From Candidatus Binatia bacterium (GTDB taxonomy: Bacteria; Desulfobacterota; Binatia; HRBIN30): a DNA stretch of 64,000 bases. The stretch is taken from contig BPIR01000002.1 of the NCBI GenBank assembly GCA_026004215.1, forward strand, positions 361,844-425,843, given 5' to 3'. The position numbers and the translations under genes are program-made. Under the pieces are notes generated by a model. It did not search any database and was not told the DNA's origin. It worked only from the letters and a program-made list of their open reading frames with translations. Numbering within the stretch: the stretch's first letter is position 1; each line of letters opens with the position of its first letter. Positions 1 through 9,250 of this stretch are shown here, piece after piece.

Positions 1-44
1 GTCGTTCCACGGAGCGGATTCCCCGAGCTATCCACATTTCCTCA

Positions 45-74
45 TTGCCGACCCCTGCAAGCGACAGGTATACT
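45..74 (+). promoter_or_regulatory. Candidate sigma-70 promoter for the prkA operon
   Basis: TTGCCG at 45-50 and TATACT at 69-74 are separated by 18 bp and lie about 110 bp upstream of the prkA start. No other gene lies in the first 185 bases. Only the hexamer match supports this. Confidence 0.4.
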
Positions 75-185
75 TTCGACCGGTGAAGCAATGTACGATG
101 TGGAGCGAGTGACCGAATGACGTAGGGGACGCGAAACGAAAACAGTGCGGGCATCACCGGCGGCAACGCCAAGGAGCTCGAGATT

Positions 186-2126
186 ATGATGCAGGACGAC
201 AAGACTGAATTCCAGCGGTTGATCGAACAAGACCGAGCCGCACGGGGTGCGAGAGAGTGGCGGGGAACTTTTCTCGATTACCTCGAGCGGGTCAAACAAG
301 ATCCCACGATCCCCAAACTGGCGCACGCTCGCATTTACGACATGATCCTGCAGGCGGGCGTGCGCGACGTTCTCGACACGGACGATTCGAGAACCAAGCG
401 GCTATTCAAGGACGAGCCGGTCAAGATTTACAACTTCTTTGCCGACTCGTTCTTCGGCATCGAGCGGGTGATCGCGCAAATCGTGCGTTATTTCCACGCC
501 GCGGCGCTCAAGGGCGAGGAAAGCCGGCAAGTTCTCTACCTCATGGGCCCGGTAGGTTCCGGCAAAAGCTCGCTGGTGGAGCACATCCAGCGCGGCCTCG
601 AACAAAGCCCGCCGTTTTACGCCATCGAAGGTTGCCCGATGTTCGAAGAGCCGCTGCACTTGCTACCGCGCCATTTGCGGCGCGAGTTCGAGAAGATGCT
701 CGGGGTGCACATCGAAGGAGACCTCTGCCCTGTGTGTCGCTTCCGCCTCAAGGAAGAGTACCGGGGCAAGTACGAGGAGGTCCCCGTGGTGCTGCGCTCG
801 TTCTCCAAGCGCAATCGTGTCGGCATCGGGGTCGTGCCTCCGGTGGACCCCAATAACCAAGACACCTCCGTGCTCATTGGCTCGGAGGACATCTCGAAGC
901 TGGACTTGTACTCCGAAGGCGACCCGCGGGTGCTCGACCTCAACGGCGCCTTGAACGTGGGCAACCGCGGCATCGTCGAGTTTATCGAGGTGTTCAAAAA
1001 CGAAACGGAATACCTGCACGCGATGATCACGGCCACGCAGGAAAAAGTCATTCCCGCGCCGGGCCGCCACGGGATGGTGTATGTGGACGAGGTGATCATT
1101 GCGCACTCGAACGAAGCCGAATGGCAAAAGTTCAAATCCGACCATACCAACGAGGCCATCCTCGACCGCATCGTCGTGGTCAAAGTGCCTTACAATTTGC
1201 GGCTCTCGGAGGAGGTGAAGATTTACGAAAAGATCCTGCGCAACTCCGACTTCCGGGCGCACATCGCACCGCACACCTTAGAAATTGCCTCGATGTTCGC
1301 GATTCTCACCCGCTTGGAGCCGACTCCGAAGTGCGACTTGATGACCAAGCTCAAGCTCTACAATGGCGAAGAGGTCATCGAGAAAGGCCGCACGAAGAAG
1401 GTAGACGTGCGCGAGTTGCGTGAAGACGCCAAACGAGAGGGCATGTTCGGGATTTCCACGCGCTTTATCATGAAAGCGCTGGACAACGCCCTGTCCGACA
1501 ACATCGAAGGGAATTGCATCAACCCCATCAGCGTCCGCGAGGCGCTCATCCAAATGACCAAGGAAGCCGACCTGCCGGACGACACCCGCAAGCAGTACCT
1601 CGAATTTCTGCAAGACACGTTGCACAAGGAATACCTCGACATTTTGGAGCGCGAGATCACCAAGGCGTTCGTATACTCGTACCAGGAGCAAGCCGAGGCG
1701 TTGTTCCAGAACTACCTGGATCACGCCGAGGCCTTCGTCAATCGGACCAAGGTGCGGGATCGCAACACAAAAGAGGAGCTCCAACCCGACGAGGCATTTC
1801 TGAAGTCCATCGAAGAACAAATCGCCATCATCGGTTCGGCGGCAGAGGGGTTCCGCCAAGAAGTGATTGCCTACCTGTGGGCGGCAAGTCGCCGCGGAGA
1901 GAAGGTGTCGTACCAGAGCTACGAACCTCTGAAGGAGGCAATCGAGAAGAAACTCATGACCTCGGTGCGCGATATCAGCCGGATCATCACCAAGGCGCGC
2001 ACGCGGGACGCCGAGCAGACGGAAAAATACAATGCCATGGTGCAAAACTTACTCGCCCAAGGATACTGCCACAGTTGTGTGGACGTGGTGCTCAAGTACG
2101 CCGCGAACAACCTGTGGAAGGACTAG
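186..2126 (+). CDS. prkA: PrkA family serine protein kinase (AAA+ type)
   Basis: This is a cytoplasmic PrkA-type protein kinase of the AAA+ class (YeaG family). It has 646 residues, the usual family length. A Walker A loop, GPVGSGKSS, lies at residues 121-129. A CPVC motif follows around residue 180, and the kinase-like C-terminal half is intact. AAGGAG at 171-176 supports the ATG at 186; a second ATG follows directly, so the start could be one codon later. It heads the conserved prkA-DUF444-spoVR trio. In other bacteria this set is linked to stationary-phase, nitrogen-stress or sporulation responses. No sporulation genes are seen here, so a general stress role is more likely. The substrates are not predictable from sequence. 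Confidence 0.95.
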   Translation: MMQDDKTEFQRLIEQDRAARGAREWRGTFLDYLERVKQDPTIPKLAHARIYDMILQAGVRDVLDTDDSRTKRLFKDEPVKIYNFFADSFFGIERVIAQIVRYFHAAALKGEESRQVLYLMGPVGSGKSSLVEHIQRGLEQSPPFYAIEGCPMFEEPLHLLPRHLRREFEKMLGVHIEGDLCPVCRFRLKEEYRGKYEEVPVVLRSFSKRNRVGIGVVPPVDPNNQDTSVLIGSEDISKLDLYSEGDPRVLDLNGALNVGNRGIVEFIEVFKNETEYLHAMITATQEKVIPAPGRHGMVYVDEVIIAHSNEAEWQKFKSDHTNEAILDRIVVVKVPYNLRLSEEVKIYEKILRNSDFRAHIAPHTLEIASMFAILTRLEPTPKCDLMTKLKLYNGEEVIEKGRTKKVDVRELREDAKREGMFGISTRFIMKALDNALSDNIEGNCINPISVREALIQMTKEADLPDDTRKQYLEFLQDTLHKEYLDILEREITKAFVYSYQEQAEALFQNYLDHAEAFVNRTKVRDRNTKEELQPDEAFLKSIEEQIAIIGSAAEGFRQEVIAYLWAASRRGEKVSYQSYEPLKEAIEKKLMTSVRDISRIITKARTRDAEQTEKYNAMVQNLLAQGYCHSCVDVVLKYAANNLWKD

Positions 2127-2198
2127 CCGTGCGATCGCACCCGGAATCGAACCGGGGTCCGGCAGCTCGCGCGGCAGGGACCAGCGGGGGCCGTAGCC

Positions 2199-3380
2199 AT
2201 GGCCGTACCTGAGTCCATCTTCCGGCCGTTCAGTCCGTCCGACGCGGAGCGCAGCGACCGCGCCGCCGGTGATCGGTTGCGGCACCGGCAGAAGGTGCGC
2301 CAGTGCATCCGCGACAACATCGCAGACATCATCGCGGAGGAAGCGATCATCGGAAAGGACGGCTCGCGAATCATCAAGGTCCCCATCCGTGGCATCAAAG
2401 AATACCGCTTCGTTTACGGAGACAACGTTCCCGGCGTGGGTCAGGGCGAGGGAGATTTAGAGCCCGGGCAAGTCCTGCGGCGCGGCGAAGGCGAAGGCGA
2501 AGGGAAGCCCGATCGAGCGGGGGACCGACCCGGGGTGGACTACTACGAGACGGACGTCACGCTCGACGAGCTCGTAGACATCATGTTCGAAGACCTGGAG
2601 CTGCCGGATCTCGAACGGCGCAAACTTCGCGAGCTTCCGGCCCAGCGCATCCTCCGCCGCAAAGGTTATCGGCCCGCGGGCCTGCGCATCCGGCTCGACA
2701 AGCGCCGGACGGTGAAATCGAAAGTGCGCCGCCGCCTGGCCACGCAACGCCGTTCGGAACTCGGTCTGGGGGACCGCTTTCCGTTCCACGAAGACGACCT
2801 CACCTACCGCCACATGGTGCCGGACATCAAGGAAGAGTCTAACGCCGTAGTTCTGTGCATGATGGATACCTCCGGCTCCATGGACACGATGAAAAAGTAC
2901 CTGGCGCGGAGCTTTTTCTTCCTGCTCTACCAGTTCGTGCGCACCAAGTACCGCAACGTGGAGCTGGTGTTCATTGCGCATCACACGGAAGCGCGCGAGG
3001 TCACGGAAGAAGAGTTTTTCCACAAAGGCGAGTCGGGCGGAACGTTCATTTCTTCGGCTTACCAAAAAGCGCTGGAAATCGTCCGAGAGCGCTACCATCC
3101 CTCGTTGTGGAACGTTTATGCCTTCCACTGTTCCGACGGAGATAACTTCGAAGCGGACAACCCCGCGGCCCTGAAACTCGCGGAAGAATTGTGCGAGGTG
3201 TGCAATCTCTTCGGTTATGGCGAAATCAAGCCGTTGGGGTCGCGCTATTACGAAGGTTCGATGCTCCAGCTTTTCCGCCGCGTCGAAGCGGAAAATTTCC
3301 ACACGGTCCTGATCGAGCGCAAGGAAGACGTGTGGCCGAGCTTCAAAGCATTTCTGGCGCGCGACCGCGCGAGAGAGTGA
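2199..3380 (+). CDS. yeaH: DUF444 / YeaH-YhbH family protein with VWA-like domain
   Basis: This 393-residue cytoplasmic protein matches the YeaH/YhbH (DUF444) family. The N-terminal part is basic and holds the family-typical KDGSRIIKVPIRGIKEYRF segment. A Gly/Glu-rich stretch follows at about residues 85-110. A C-terminal von Willebrand A-like domain carries the metal-site sequence MMDTSGSM near residue 225. It sits 72 bp after prkA and ends one base before spoVR begins, so the three are very probably one transcript. The family is thought to act with PrkA and SpoVR, but its biochemical role is unknown. The start has only a G-rich stretch upstream as a ribosome site. Confidence 0.93.
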   Translation: MAVPESIFRPFSPSDAERSDRAAGDRLRHRQKVRQCIRDNIADIIAEEAIIGKDGSRIIKVPIRGIKEYRFVYGDNVPGVGQGEGDLEPGQVLRRGEGEGEGKPDRAGDRPGVDYYETDVTLDELVDIMFEDLELPDLERRKLRELPAQRILRRKGYRPAGLRIRLDKRRTVKSKVRRRLATQRRSELGLGDRFPFHEDDLTYRHMVPDIKEESNAVVLCMMDTSGSMDTMKKYLARSFFFLLYQFVRTKYRNVELVFIAHHTEAREVTEEEFFHKGESGGTFISSAYQKALEIVRERYHPSLWNVYAFHCSDGDNFEADNPAALKLAEELCEVCNLFGYGEIKPLGSRYYEGSMLQLFRRVEAENFHTVLIERKEDVWPSFKAFLARDRARE

Positions 3381-3381
3381 C

Positions 3382-4818
3382 ATGCTGCGCTCGTATGAAA
3401 TCCGCGATCTAATCGAGTGGGACCAGCGGATCCGCGACGTTGTCGCGGAGTTCGGCCTCGACTGCTTTCCCCAGGAGTTCGAGATATGCGACCACAATCA
3501 AATGCTCGGGTACATGGCCTACTCGGGCATGCCGTCGCATTACCCTCATTGGTCGTACGGCAAGGCATACGAGAAACTGAAAACGCTGTACGATCACGGC
3601 GTGTCGGGCCTGCCCTACGAAATGGTGATCAACTCGAACCCGGCACTCGCCTACCTCATGCGCGATAACACGCTGTCGCTGCAGATCCTCACTATCGCGC
3701 ATGTTTACGGGCACAATGATTTCTTCAAGAACAACTTCACATTCCAAACCACGCGCCCGGAGTTCGTGATCGGAGCGATGAAAAGCCACGGCCAGCGGGT
3801 GCGCTCGTACATCGAATCACCGAGCATCGGCATTGACCGGGTCGAGCAAGTCCTGGACGCTGCCCACGCCCTATCGCTGCAATGCCGGCGCAACTTGGCC
3901 ATCCGCAAGCTCTCGGAAGACGAGTTGCGCCAGCGCAAGCTCGAAGCCGCAGAGCCGCGGGAAGATCCGTTTGCCCGCGTGCACAAGCGGCAAACGAGCG
4001 ACGAACCCGACCTCCACAAGGTCCCGCTGGAACCGGAGGAGGACTTGCTGCTCTTTATCCGTGACTACAACCCGTTTCTCGAAGAGTGGCAGCGCGACCT
4101 GTTGACGATTGTCCACGAGGAAGCCCAGTACTTCATCCCGCAAATCGAAACCAAGATCATGAACGAGGGCTGGGCGACGTTTTGGCACAAGCGCATTCTC
4201 GAGCGGTTGGAACTCCCCCAAGACCTGCACTTGGAGTTCCTCGTCCGCCACAATCAGGTGGTACGCCCCGTACCGGGCGGACTGAACCCTTACCACATCG
4301 GCTGGAAAATTTGGGAGGATATCTACCGCCGGTATGAACAGCCGGATCCGGAGGAGGAGCCAACGCTGGAGTCGGGAGTGCGGTCCGGCATGGAGAAAAT
4401 CTTTTCGGTACGGGCAGCCGATCGGGACGCATCGTTCCTGCGCCGCCACCTCACGGAGAGGCTGGTGCGGGAGCTCAACTTGTTCGAATACCGCGTTCGC
4501 GGCGGAGACTGGGTGGTCACGGAAGTGGCCGATGATGACGGCTGGCGCAAAATCAAGGAGACATTGATCCGCTCGGTCGGGATGAACAATGTTCCCGTGA
4601 TCAAGGTCGAAGATGCCGATTTCGGACACCAACGGATGTTGCTGTTGGTACACGAACACGACGGGCGCGACTTGCACCTGGAATACGCCGAGAAGACTCT
4701 GGCGTACGTGTACCAGCTCTGGGGCCGCGATGTGGCGCTGCAGACCTTGGTGAATGGGAAAAAGGTGCTGCTCCAATACGGAGAGCGCGGCTTTACCACC
4801 CGCCAACTCACTCGTTAG
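3382..4818 (+). CDS. spoVR: SpoVR family protein
   Basis: This 478-residue protein is SpoVR/YcgB-like. It has the conserved block TKIMNEGWATFWHKRIL at about residue 255 and a family-typical N-terminal region (YGKAYEKLKTLYDHGVSG). The ATG lies one base after the DUF444 stop, so the two genes are tightly coupled. SpoVR was named for spore cortex formation in Bacillus. Non-spore-formers carry it beside prkA and yeaH, as here. It has no signal peptide or membrane segment. Its molecular function is unknown, and this neighbourhood is the main clue to it. Confidence 0.94.
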   Translation: MLRSYEIRDLIEWDQRIRDVVAEFGLDCFPQEFEICDHNQMLGYMAYSGMPSHYPHWSYGKAYEKLKTLYDHGVSGLPYEMVINSNPALAYLMRDNTLSLQILTIAHVYGHNDFFKNNFTFQTTRPEFVIGAMKSHGQRVRSYIESPSIGIDRVEQVLDAAHALSLQCRRNLAIRKLSEDELRQRKLEAAEPREDPFARVHKRQTSDEPDLHKVPLEPEEDLLLFIRDYNPFLEEWQRDLLTIVHEEAQYFIPQIETKIMNEGWATFWHKRILERLELPQDLHLEFLVRHNQVVRPVPGGLNPYHIGWKIWEDIYRRYEQPDPEEEPTLESGVRSGMEKIFSVRAADRDASFLRRHLTERLVRELNLFEYRVRGGDWVVTEVADDDGWRKIKETLIRSVGMNNVPVIKVEDADFGHQRMLLLVHEHDGRDLHLEYAEKTLAYVYQLWGRDVALQTLVNGKKVLLQYGERGFTTRQLTR

Positions 4819-4973
4819 CTTGGAACAGCCAACATCCCTGCAACCTGGATTTCTCGGTGTGGCAACCGCGCCGGAAACGCGCCACCCTCTTCAGCATCCG
4901 CGAGCCAGCCGACACTTCGCTCCCACTCGGCCATCGCGAAGCGCCGAGCGTTATCGGCGCCACACAACCGCGG

Positions 4974-5972
4974 TCACCCAGCCATTGCGCGCAGCAAGTT
5001 TTCTGTGACTTCGTAAGGCACGCCGGTCGGTAAGTTCATCAGGAACGTTCCCACTCCCTCCGCTCGCCATGCGGCCATTTGTTCGCGGCAGTATTCCGGC
5101 GGCCCACAAATCGCGATCGCATCGATCAAGGCATCATCCACGGCCGCAGTGGCCTCGGACCTTCGTCCTTGCACGTAAAGGTCCCGCACCTTGGTCGCGT
5201 TTTCTTCAAAGCCAAACCGGCAAAACATTTCGTAGTAGTAGGTCCCCATGCCCCCGATGTAGAAGGCAACCGTCGGTTTGAGCATGGCGCGGGCTGCAGA
5301 GCGATCTTCGAGTGGAACGATCCCCACAAACGGCGCCAGCTCGATGGCTTGCGGATCTCTGCCTGCCTCGCGCGCACCGGCGGCAATCCAGTCGAGTCCG
5401 GTCCGGAAATGCCGGTAGGGCCAAAACGTCGGCACCCAGCCATCAGCGATGGCTCCGATCTGGCGGATGGCTTTTTCCTGCAGTGCAGCGATGTAGATGG
5501 GGATATTCGGCCGGACAGGCTTCATTTCCAACTTGAAATGCCGCACGGGAAAGAGCGTGCTCACACCGGGACTCAATCGTTCGCCGCGCCACAGGGTCCG
5601 CAAGATTTGGATGGTCTCCTTCATGCGCGTCAGCGGTTTGCGGTACTCGACACCATGAAGATTCTCCACCACGAGCTTGCCGCTGGTGCCCAAACCGAGA
5701 ATGACTCGTCCTGAAGAAATTTCGTCGAGCGTGGCCGCGCTCATGGCAATCAAGGCAGCCGAGCGGCTGAAAATGTTCACGATGCCCGTGGCAACCTTGA
5801 GTCGCTGTGTGTGCAGGGCAATCTCGGCCAGAAGCTGAAACTGCTCGTATGCCCACGCCTCGGGGATCCAAATAGAGTGGTATCCCAAGTCATCCGCCAA
5901 CTGAGCGGCGCGCAGCACCAGCTTGCGGTCGTAATTCTTCCAAAACGGGACAATGCCAATTTGAAACTGCAT
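4974..5972 (-). CDS. LLM class (luciferase-like) F420-dependent oxidoreductase
   Basis: This 332-residue protein has the luciferase-like TIM-barrel fold. Signatures include IVPFWKNYDRKLVLRAAQLADDLGYHSIWIPEAW at the N terminus (quoted in part) and GRVILGLGTSG near residue 105, a typical flavin/F420 phosphate-binding segment. A longer in-frame reading exists upstream. I choose the ATG at 5972 because AAGGAGA precedes it at good spacing and the family motif starts there. It resembles Mer-type and F420-dependent enzymes, but the cofactor is inferred from family and the substrate is unknown. It follows the PI-PLC-like gene by 35 bp and may share its transcript. It converges with spoVR. Confidence 0.88.
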   Translation of the reverse strand: MQFQIGIVPFWKNYDRKLVLRAAQLADDLGYHSIWIPEAWAYEQFQLLAEIALHTQRLKVATGIVNIFSRSAALIAMSAATLDEISSGRVILGLGTSGKLVVENLHGVEYRKPLTRMKETIQILRTLWRGERLSPGVSTLFPVRHFKLEMKPVRPNIPIYIAALQEKAIRQIGAIADGWVPTFWPYRHFRTGLDWIAAGAREAGRDPQAIELAPFVGIVPLEDRSAARAMLKPTVAFYIGGMGTYYYEMFCRFGFEENATKVRDLYVQGRRSEATAAVDDALIDAIAICGPPEYCREQMAAWRAEGVGTFLMNLPTGVPYEVTENLLRAMAG

Positions 5973-6007
5973 ATGGGTCTCCTTGTATTGCACGTGTCGG
6001 CTCCTGC

Positions 6008-7180
6008 CTACCGCAAAAACGAGGGATGTTCGATGTCGGCAGGCTCGCAACCGGCTGGAGCTGTGAGCGGGTTGCATCGAGCCGGCGTTCCTCCGGGAAT
6101 GGAAGCTACGTACCCGTGGCCCCAACGTTGGTCGGGAACGGGGTAATCCGTACTCACCCACTGGGCACCACTCGCCAGCGCTCGATCCCGCGGCTCGGTG
6201 TTCCCGGTTCGGGCTTCCACTGTGTCGGCGTCCGCGCGGGTGCGAACCACGTAGCCGCGCGACACGACATCACGAATCGTGTCGAAGTCGCCTATCGGGT
6301 CGTTGAGTTTCACGAACCCCGCCTCGGCTTCACCAGGAAAGGCGCTGACAAACATGACCCGGCCACGCAACGACGAATGGCCGTCGAGATACGCTGCGCG
6401 GATCGAGCCGCCGTTGTCGAGACAAAACATCACCTTGCCACGCACCTCCCCCAATGTGGGCCACCCCCGGTTGCGCACGGCATCGTCCAAGGTTGGCCGA
6501 TCGCCGCGAACGAGGTCTGGAGTAATCAACCGGTCCGCCGAAAAGACCGAACGAATTTCCGCGTCGAGCGCATCGAGTTCGGCCGCCCCGATCGGCACCG
6601 GCAAGGCGGAACCCGCCACCGGAATCCATTCGTCCTTCGCCTCGATCAAGATCATCAACGGCATATGCAGCGGGTGCTCGTCGGACCACCTTTTGACCTC
6701 CTTTAGGCACTCGATCAGCGTCCAACAGGTGCTTTCGAAGTCGATGTCCTGTACGTGCAGGACTTTGAAACCGGGTTGCAGCAGTCCCGGAATTCCCGCG
6801 TCTGGGTTTTGCCGGATCAACGCCAACCCCGCTCGATGGGCAAACAAGCCCCCCTGCGGATCCGCAAACACGTCCAGCTCGATTTGGCGTACTCCCTGAC
6901 GCTCGAACTGTTCGCGCAGCGGCGCATGACTGTATTGAAAACCTTCGGCCAGCGAACCGAGCCGCCGCAGGAGGTAATCCATCAACTCTGGCCGAGGTTC
7001 CACATGGTAACTGTTGTGCGTGCCGATCACTTGGAAGTGGTTCAGCCGGAGTTCGCGATCTCGAGGATAGTAGGCGCCGCTGCGCTCTCCGTCATCCCCA
7101 CAGCCCCACGACAACAGTAGCAACAAGAGAATTCGAACTTTCCATTTCCCGGTGCGAGCCGGTCTACGAGCGCAGCGCAT
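6008..7180 (-). CDS. Exported Ca2+-dependent phosphoinositide phospholipase C-like protein
   Basis: This protein of about 390 residues matches the PI-PLC-C1-like family. QVIGTHNSYH near residue 50 supplies a catalytic histidine. IELDVFADPQGG and FAHRAG follow. The C-terminal block ALASGAQWVSTDYPVPD with the Cys-containing tail ARCNPLTAPAGC is family-typical. The ATG at 7180 gives a basic start, a Leu run and a Cys (LLLLSWGC), which suggests a lipoprotein or a signal peptide; the lipobox is imperfect. Longer upstream readings exist but bring no homology. It would act on phosphoinositide or glycerophospholipid head groups outside the cytoplasm. The ribosome site is weak, so the start is uncertain. 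Confidence 0.8.
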   Translation of the reverse strand: MRCARRPARTGKWKVRILLLLLLSWGCGDDGERSGAYYPRDRELRLNHFQVIGTHNSYHVEPRPELMDYLLRRLGSLAEGFQYSHAPLREQFERQGVRQIELDVFADPQGGLFAHRAGLALIRQNPDAGIPGLLQPGFKVLHVQDIDFESTCWTLIECLKEVKRWSDEHPLHMPLMILIEAKDEWIPVAGSALPVPIGAAELDALDAEIRSVFSADRLITPDLVRGDRPTLDDAVRNRGWPTLGEVRGKVMFCLDNGGSIRAAYLDGHSSLRGRVMFVSAFPGEAEAGFVKLNDPIGDFDTIRDVVSRGYVVRTRADADTVEARTGNTEPRDRALASGAQWVSTDYPVPDQRWGHGYVASIPGGTPARCNPLTAPAGCEPADIEHPSFLR

Positions 7181-7524
7181 GCGGCCACTGCTTACCGCGA
7201 TCGCTTCGCTCGACACAAGACGCCCGCACAGCGGGCCGCGCCGGTACATGGCCGCACCCGGGAGTATTCCGCACCCCGAGTGGCTTCCGCCGTTCTTGGC
7301 GCCAGAAGCCGCGCCGCACAAAAGAGCGGTGCCGGGGCAGCGCGAGTGGCGTAAACGGGCCAACCGCCACTCGCGCCACACGGCCGACGGAGCATTTCAG
7401 GCCGGGGGGCAACGGCCAAGGAGGCACTCCGCCGGCCGCCCTGTGGGCTAACCCACAGTCGCCGGCATAACCGCAGTAGACGTACTATCGAATCACAAAT
7501 TCAAATGCCAGAGCCTTTTTCGAA
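7181..7524. other. Intergenic region with an inverted repeat
   Basis: This 344-bp gap lies between two minus-strand genes. I see no convincing gene in it. It contains a perfect hairpin CTGTGGG-ctaa-CCCACAG at 7441-7458, flanked by GCCGGC on both sides (7431-7466). It lies about 65 bp downstream of the sod stop. A rho-independent terminator is possible, but it lacks a T-run. Confidence 0.5.
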
Positions 7525-8142
7525 CTAAAACCGCCGGGGGATCACCCCGCGTACGGCATCCGCGAAACGCTTTTCCACCACCGACCAATTCACGTTGCGC
7601 CAGAAAGCCTGCATATACTGCGGGCGCCCCGCGGCGCCGTAATCCACCATATAGGCATGTTCCCAAACATCCATCACGAGCAACGGAATGAAGCCAGCCA
7701 CGTTGCCCTCTTCGTGAACCTGGACGAAATGATTGTTTACCACTCCCAACTGCGGGTCGAACGCGAGGATGGCCCAGCCAATGGAACGCGTGCCACCACA
7801 CGCCAGAAAATCATCCCGAAATTGGTCGAACCCACCGAACTGCCCTACGAGCAGCTTATAGAGTTCACTGGTCTCTCGCAGCTCACCCGCATCCGCCTTC
7901 AGGTTCCCGAAATAGTACTCGTGCAGCACCATGCCGTTGTATTCGAAGCCGAGGCGGCGGCGTCGGTCTGCGTACTGCGGCGTGTTACCCTTTCCCTCGC
8001 GGCGTAAGTTGTCGAGCTCAGCTCGCAGAGCATTGACTTGCGCCACGTAGCCCTCGTACAGCTTCCAGTGTTGGGCAATTTGTTCTTCCGAAATCCCGTG
8101 AAGATCCTTCGGTCGCAGTGCCACTTGAGGTTCATAGCCCAT
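7525..8142 (-). CDS. sod: Superoxide dismutase, Fe/Mn family
   Basis: This 205-residue Fe/Mn superoxide dismutase converts superoxide to peroxide and oxygen. The likely metal ligands are visible: a His in AQHWKLYEGYV, a His in GMVLHEYYF, and Asp and His in DVWEHAYMVDYG. The ATG at 8142 is preceded by AAAGGAGG at ideal spacing, so a longer upstream reading is rejected. No signal peptide is seen, so the enzyme is probably cytoplasmic. The first metal-site region reads HWKLYEGY rather than the usual HHxxY, a divergent subgroup. Whether it uses Fe or Mn cannot be told. Confidence 0.92.
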   Translation of the reverse strand: MGYEPQVALRPKDLHGISEEQIAQHWKLYEGYVAQVNALRAELDNLRREGKGNTPQYADRRRRLGFEYNGMVLHEYYFGNLKADAGELRETSELYKLLVGQFGGFDQFRDDFLACGGTRSIGWAILAFDPQLGVVNNHFVQVHEEGNVAGFIPLLVMDVWEHAYMVDYGAAGRPQYMQAFWRNVNWSVVEKRFADAVRGVIPRRF

Positions 8143-8372
8143 ACCTCGATCCTCCTTTCGCAGCTCTTCAACGTCTTCAGAATAGGTACCGTTCGCGACG
8201 TAGAGGGAAAGGGGTGGCGAAGAAAAAATGTTTTGCGCCCACGTGTTAGACGAGTTCATGCATGGGATCCCGAGTGGCCGCACAAACCCGCGAAGCGGCC
8301 CCCGCGAGACACGAGCCGCACGCTCCGCTCATCGCGGACAGTACGACCGCGCCACGCGGCGCGCGGCGTTTT

Positions 8373-9248
8373 TCACGGACCCTGTTCGAGCAGCCGCAAA
8401 AGATAGGCGCCGTAAACGCTGTCGGCCATTTCCCGAGCCAGCGCGCGTAACTGCTCCTCGCTAATGTATCCCAGGCGAAACGCAATCTCTTCCAGGCAAG
8501 CCACCTTCAAACCTTGGCGTTCCTCGATGGCCTGAATGAAGTTGGCCGCTTGCAACAGCGCCTCGTGCGTGCCGGTATCGAGCCAAGCAATGCCTCGGCC
8601 GAGGCGCTCCACGTGCAAACAGCCTGCCTCGAGGTACGCCCGGTTCACGTCGGTAATTTCCAGCTCTCCTCGCAGGGACGGTCGCAAGCCCTTCGCAATT
8701 TCCACCGCTTGCGCATCGTAAAAATACAAACCCGTAACCGCGTAATTGCTTTTCGGCTGCCTGGGCTTTTCCTCGATGCGCCGCGCTTGGCCTTGCTCGT
8801 CGAATTCCACGACACCATAGCGTTCCGGATCTCGCACCCAGTAAGCAAACACGGTTGCGCCGGTGCGGCGCGCGGAGGCGGCGCGGAGCAGGTCTGGGAA
8901 CCCATGGCCGTAGAAAATGTTGTCTCCCAGCGCGAGTGCCACCGGCGCACCTGCCAAAAACTCTTCGGCAAGGAGCAAGCCTTGAGCGATTCCCTCCGGG
9001 CGTGATTGCGCGGCGTAACAAATATCGAGGCCGAGATGCGCCCCGTTTCCAAGCAGACGCCGGTAAAGAGGCAGGTCGTCAGGCGAGCTGATCAACAAAA
9101 TTTGTCGGATGCCCGCAAGCATGAGCGTCGACAGCGGGTAATACACCAGCGGCTTGTCGTACACGGGCACAAGTTGTTTGCTGATCGCTCGTGTGACCGG
9201 ATAAAGTCGCCGGCCACTGCCTCCAGCAAGCAAGATTCCCTTGCGCAC
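8373..9248 (-). CDS. rmlA: Glucose-1-phosphate thymidylyltransferase
   Basis: RmlA joins dTTP and glucose-1-phosphate to give dTDP-glucose, the first step of dTDP-sugar synthesis. The N terminus [18 protein letters not shown] and the following [17 protein letters not shown] are family-typical, with Arg in place of the usual Thr in [16 protein letters not shown] supplies the metal/nucleotide site. The protein is 291 residues, the normal length. I choose GTG at 9248, two bases after the rmlB stop, because a longer reading would run back into rmlB and lacks homology. It is co-transcribed with rmlB. rmlC and rmlD are not adjacent. Confidence 0.94.
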   Translation of the reverse strand: MRKGILLAGGSGRRLYPVTRAISKQLVPVYDKPLVYYPLSTLMLAGIRQILLISSPDDLPLYRRLLGNGAHLGLDICYAAQSRPEGIAQGLLLAEEFLAGAPVALALGDNIFYGHGFPDLLRAASARRTGATVFAYWVRDPERYGVVEFDEQGQARRIEEKPRQPKSNYAVTGLYFYDAQAVEIAKGLRPSLRGELEITDVNRAYLEAGCLHVERLGRGIAWLDTGTHEALLQAANFIQAIEERQGLKVACLEEIAFRLGYISEEQLRALAREMADSVYGAYLLRLLEQGP

Positions 9249-9250
9249 GC

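Noticed and set aside
2140-2156. tRNA T-arm-like sequence on the minus strand (CCCGG-TTCGATT-CCGGG)
   Set aside because: No acceptor stem, D-arm or anticodon arm could be found at the right distance. It is at most a hairpin or remnant.
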